From assembly GCA_949775045.1 (NCBI GenBank), contig OX459105.1, positions 16,144,227-16,208,226 on the forward strand: a stretch of 64,000 nt of DNA. The letters run 5' to 3'. Every line of letters starts with the position of its first letter. The stretch's first letter is position 1. Positions 61,801 through 64,000 of this stretch are shown here, in pieces. The position numbers and the translations under genes were made by a program. The notes beneath the pieces are model-generated. The model was not told the DNA's origin, searched no databases, and was given only the letters and a program-made list of their open reading frames with translations. This DNA is from Metridium senile. Its lineage: Eukaryota; Cnidaria; Anthozoa; Actiniaria; Metridiidae.

Positions 61801-64000
61801 CCCCCCACTCCCCCCTCGTTATAAATAGTAAGGATAGAGACTTTTTAATTAGTAAACGTATTCCTTCACGTTATTTGAATCTGTTAACTCTTCCTTCCTG
61901 GATATAATGTCAAAACTATGTCACTACTACACGTAGCACATGGCTTGACCTTTTTTGATAGGAAACGATACTAGTTGAAGTAGCTTCCTTACTAAATCGG
62001 AAATAACAGACACAACAAACTAACACTTGAACCGGCGAAACATATGAAATTGCCGATATATCATCTGTTATTTCATCTGTAATAGTTCATATTTAGTGAC
62101 TAATAGTGACTAATAGTCACTATATCAAAGACAACTAAAGCTGTAACGAGCTGAAACGTCATTTTTTTGGTTCATATTTCACCGTTTTTTGTGTTTTCGA
62201 TAAAGCTAAAATAAAAACATTGTATAAGAGAACAATTTTTAAACTTATCAGAAATAGAGAAGTTTATTTTCTCTTGATTCCCGGCTTTTAAGTCTAAGTA
62301 ATATAAAGAAAATGTAAATTAAAAACAAATAAATCAAAATAAACAAAGATACGATATCTATATATAAACAAAAATAAAGTAAGTGTACTTTTACGAAAAA
62401 AGTAAATTTGAACAAGAAATTGGATCATATTTTTTTAAAAAGTAGTTCTCTCTATCTTTCAAAGTTAAAAGTACACTTAATGTAAAGTACATTTTAATAG
62501 CTATAGGGATTCAATAAATAGAAGGAAAAAGGATTATTAAGTTAAAGTAAATAAGCGAACTTTTTAACAACTGAAATTGGATATAAAATGTCAAATAAGC
62601 GATTCCGGTTTTCTTAATGCTCTGAAGTAAGGCTAAAAAAGTAAATTTCTACAAGAAACACAAAACGATATTCATGAAGAATCCTAATTCATCTTTTTAA
62701 AGTCTAGTACACTTGCAACATAAGCATAAGCAAGATAAGCAGACTCATGCAGTGAAGTATTTCTCGAATAGCCTGAGAAAAGACAAAGCCCAGCTGAGTC
62801 TGCGTATGTTGCTGGTGTGAACCAGGCTCAGTTTCAAGCACTTTCAAGACTAAATTAACTGAGTACATTTACAGAGTAAATTCAAATACAGATAAAGATA
62901 TGTAGTTAACTAACAATTCCCATAGATCGAGTTTCTCATAATGGAGTGCTTAAAAGTGTATTGTGTGAGAAAGGGTCAGATGGAGTGTACGTTTGCATGT
63001 TAGGAAAATAGATACTTTTCTCATCAAAATGGCGTGTTTTATGCTTTTAAAACATGTTAGATAATTACAGTATGTAATAATTATAGTATGCTAGGAGAAG
63101 AGTTTTCAAACAAAAAGTTGTTGTTTTATTTTCTGTCTTTTCTCCCTCTTTCTCTCTCCCCTCTCCCTCTCTCCCACAATTGCTCTCTCTCTCTATCTTC
63201 TCCTATCTCTTCCCCCTCTCTTCCCCCTCTCTCCCTCTCTCTTACTTTCTTTGCAAAGACGTCGACGAGAAAACTAACTGAGTAATGCATGTTTATTGAA
63301 AGTTTCCTTTTTGAAAGTTACGACCTTCACACTTATTAGAGGTGGGAGGAACAGGGATTAAAATTTCTTTCCTCACAAATTTTATACCATTTTTCTCCCT
63401 ACTCCCTACTTATTTTTTTGACCATTCCTCCCTCCTCCTTGATTTTCTTTGTTCTTTATAAATATAAGCTATTGAGGCTATTCATTAGAGTGCAAATGGT
63501 ACAAATTTGAACCATTTAATAGTTTGTATTTCAGAGATAAGCTGTTCGCATAAAATTGGCCCAAATAATATTACAATCAGGCAAATAAGACCTTAATTAT
63601 AGTTCAAAAATAGGCCCTTTGCAGGACATGGTTACGTGCGGTGAAAGGCTTCTCTGGATGTTTAATTGTTTTGAAAAGCGGGTTTTTACTTGAAAGATCA
63701 AAAGTTCAAAATTACGGAGCTATGTTTTCCAACGGTTCTCTTTATCATTGCTTTATACAGAAAAACATCGAAAAATATACTACCTCATGAAATTTCAAGT
63801 ACCAAGAAGTATTGAAACGGGAAAAACTAAAAGTTACCCCGATTACTAACCTTGATAAGTCTTGCGTGATGTTCACAAAAGAAGAGGAAAAGAAAACCAT
63901 AAAAAAGTTAAACGCGAACTGTTCATGTCAAAATTAACATTTCAAGAAGGTAAGACGGACGACAGGTTTATAGAGAAAGAATTTTAAGTATTAGATTGAA
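61801..64000. other. Gene-poor AT-rich end of the window
   Basis: No exon, RNA gene or element could be supported. A CT-rich (TCTC/CCTC) low-complexity stretch lies at 63135-63250. Confidence 0.4.

Overview
The window looks like nuclear DNA of an early-branching animal, most likely an anthozoan cnidarian (inference). Genes have many short exons with GT-AG introns. There is a Bsx-like homeobox gene, a nuclear complex I subunit, a Ras-family GTPase and two ADAMTS-type metalloproteases. AT-rich non-coding DNA is packed with foldback MITEs, truncated non-LTR retrotransposons and long ATC-type microsatellites. No prokaryotic, organellar or viral gene set is visible. All gene models were built by hand from reading frame, splice sites and phase, because almost no gene is visible as one long ORF.

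Layout: 435-1470 holds a candidate exon whose 3' part is amplified as a 138-bp tandem repeat. 3127-4379 (+) is a complete three-exon homeobox gene (214 aa). 5463-6050 (-) is a complete three-exon NDUFB7 (81 aa, twin CX9C). 8013-11371 (-) is a complete six-exon Ras-family GTPase (193 aa, CAAX terminus), with a likely non-coding first exon and a CRE/CCAAT promoter near 14.55-14.76 kb. 15-20 kb is gene-poor and holds a near-perfect palindromic element and a large hexanucleotide satellite.

From 20.1 kb to 60.6 kb lie two tandem minus-strand copies of one ADAMTS-like gene. Copy A spans 20164-38358 (25 exons, 1,117 aa) and copy B spans 44234-60568 (26 exons, 1,202 aa). Every intron phase closes in both copies, so both read as intact. 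The order is signal peptide, prodomain with a furin-like site, zinc protease with HEMAHxxGxxHD, disintegrin-like region, TSP1, Cys-rich, spacer, further TSP1 repeats, then WSC-like domain(s) inserted inside the last TSP1 repeat by symmetric phase-1 exons. Copy A has one WSC-like exon and copy B has two; a truncated LINE sits where the second would be in copy A. The copies differ by mobile insertions: a LINE and several MITEs in A, and a tRNA-derived SINE and other MITEs in B. A decayed LINE (40.1-42.9 kb) lies between them. No gene was recognised in 60.6-64 kb.

The single-copy genes are unrelated housekeeping or developmental genes. The two proteases are probably secreted matrix-processing enzymes undergoing lineage-specific duplication and domain remodelling (inference).
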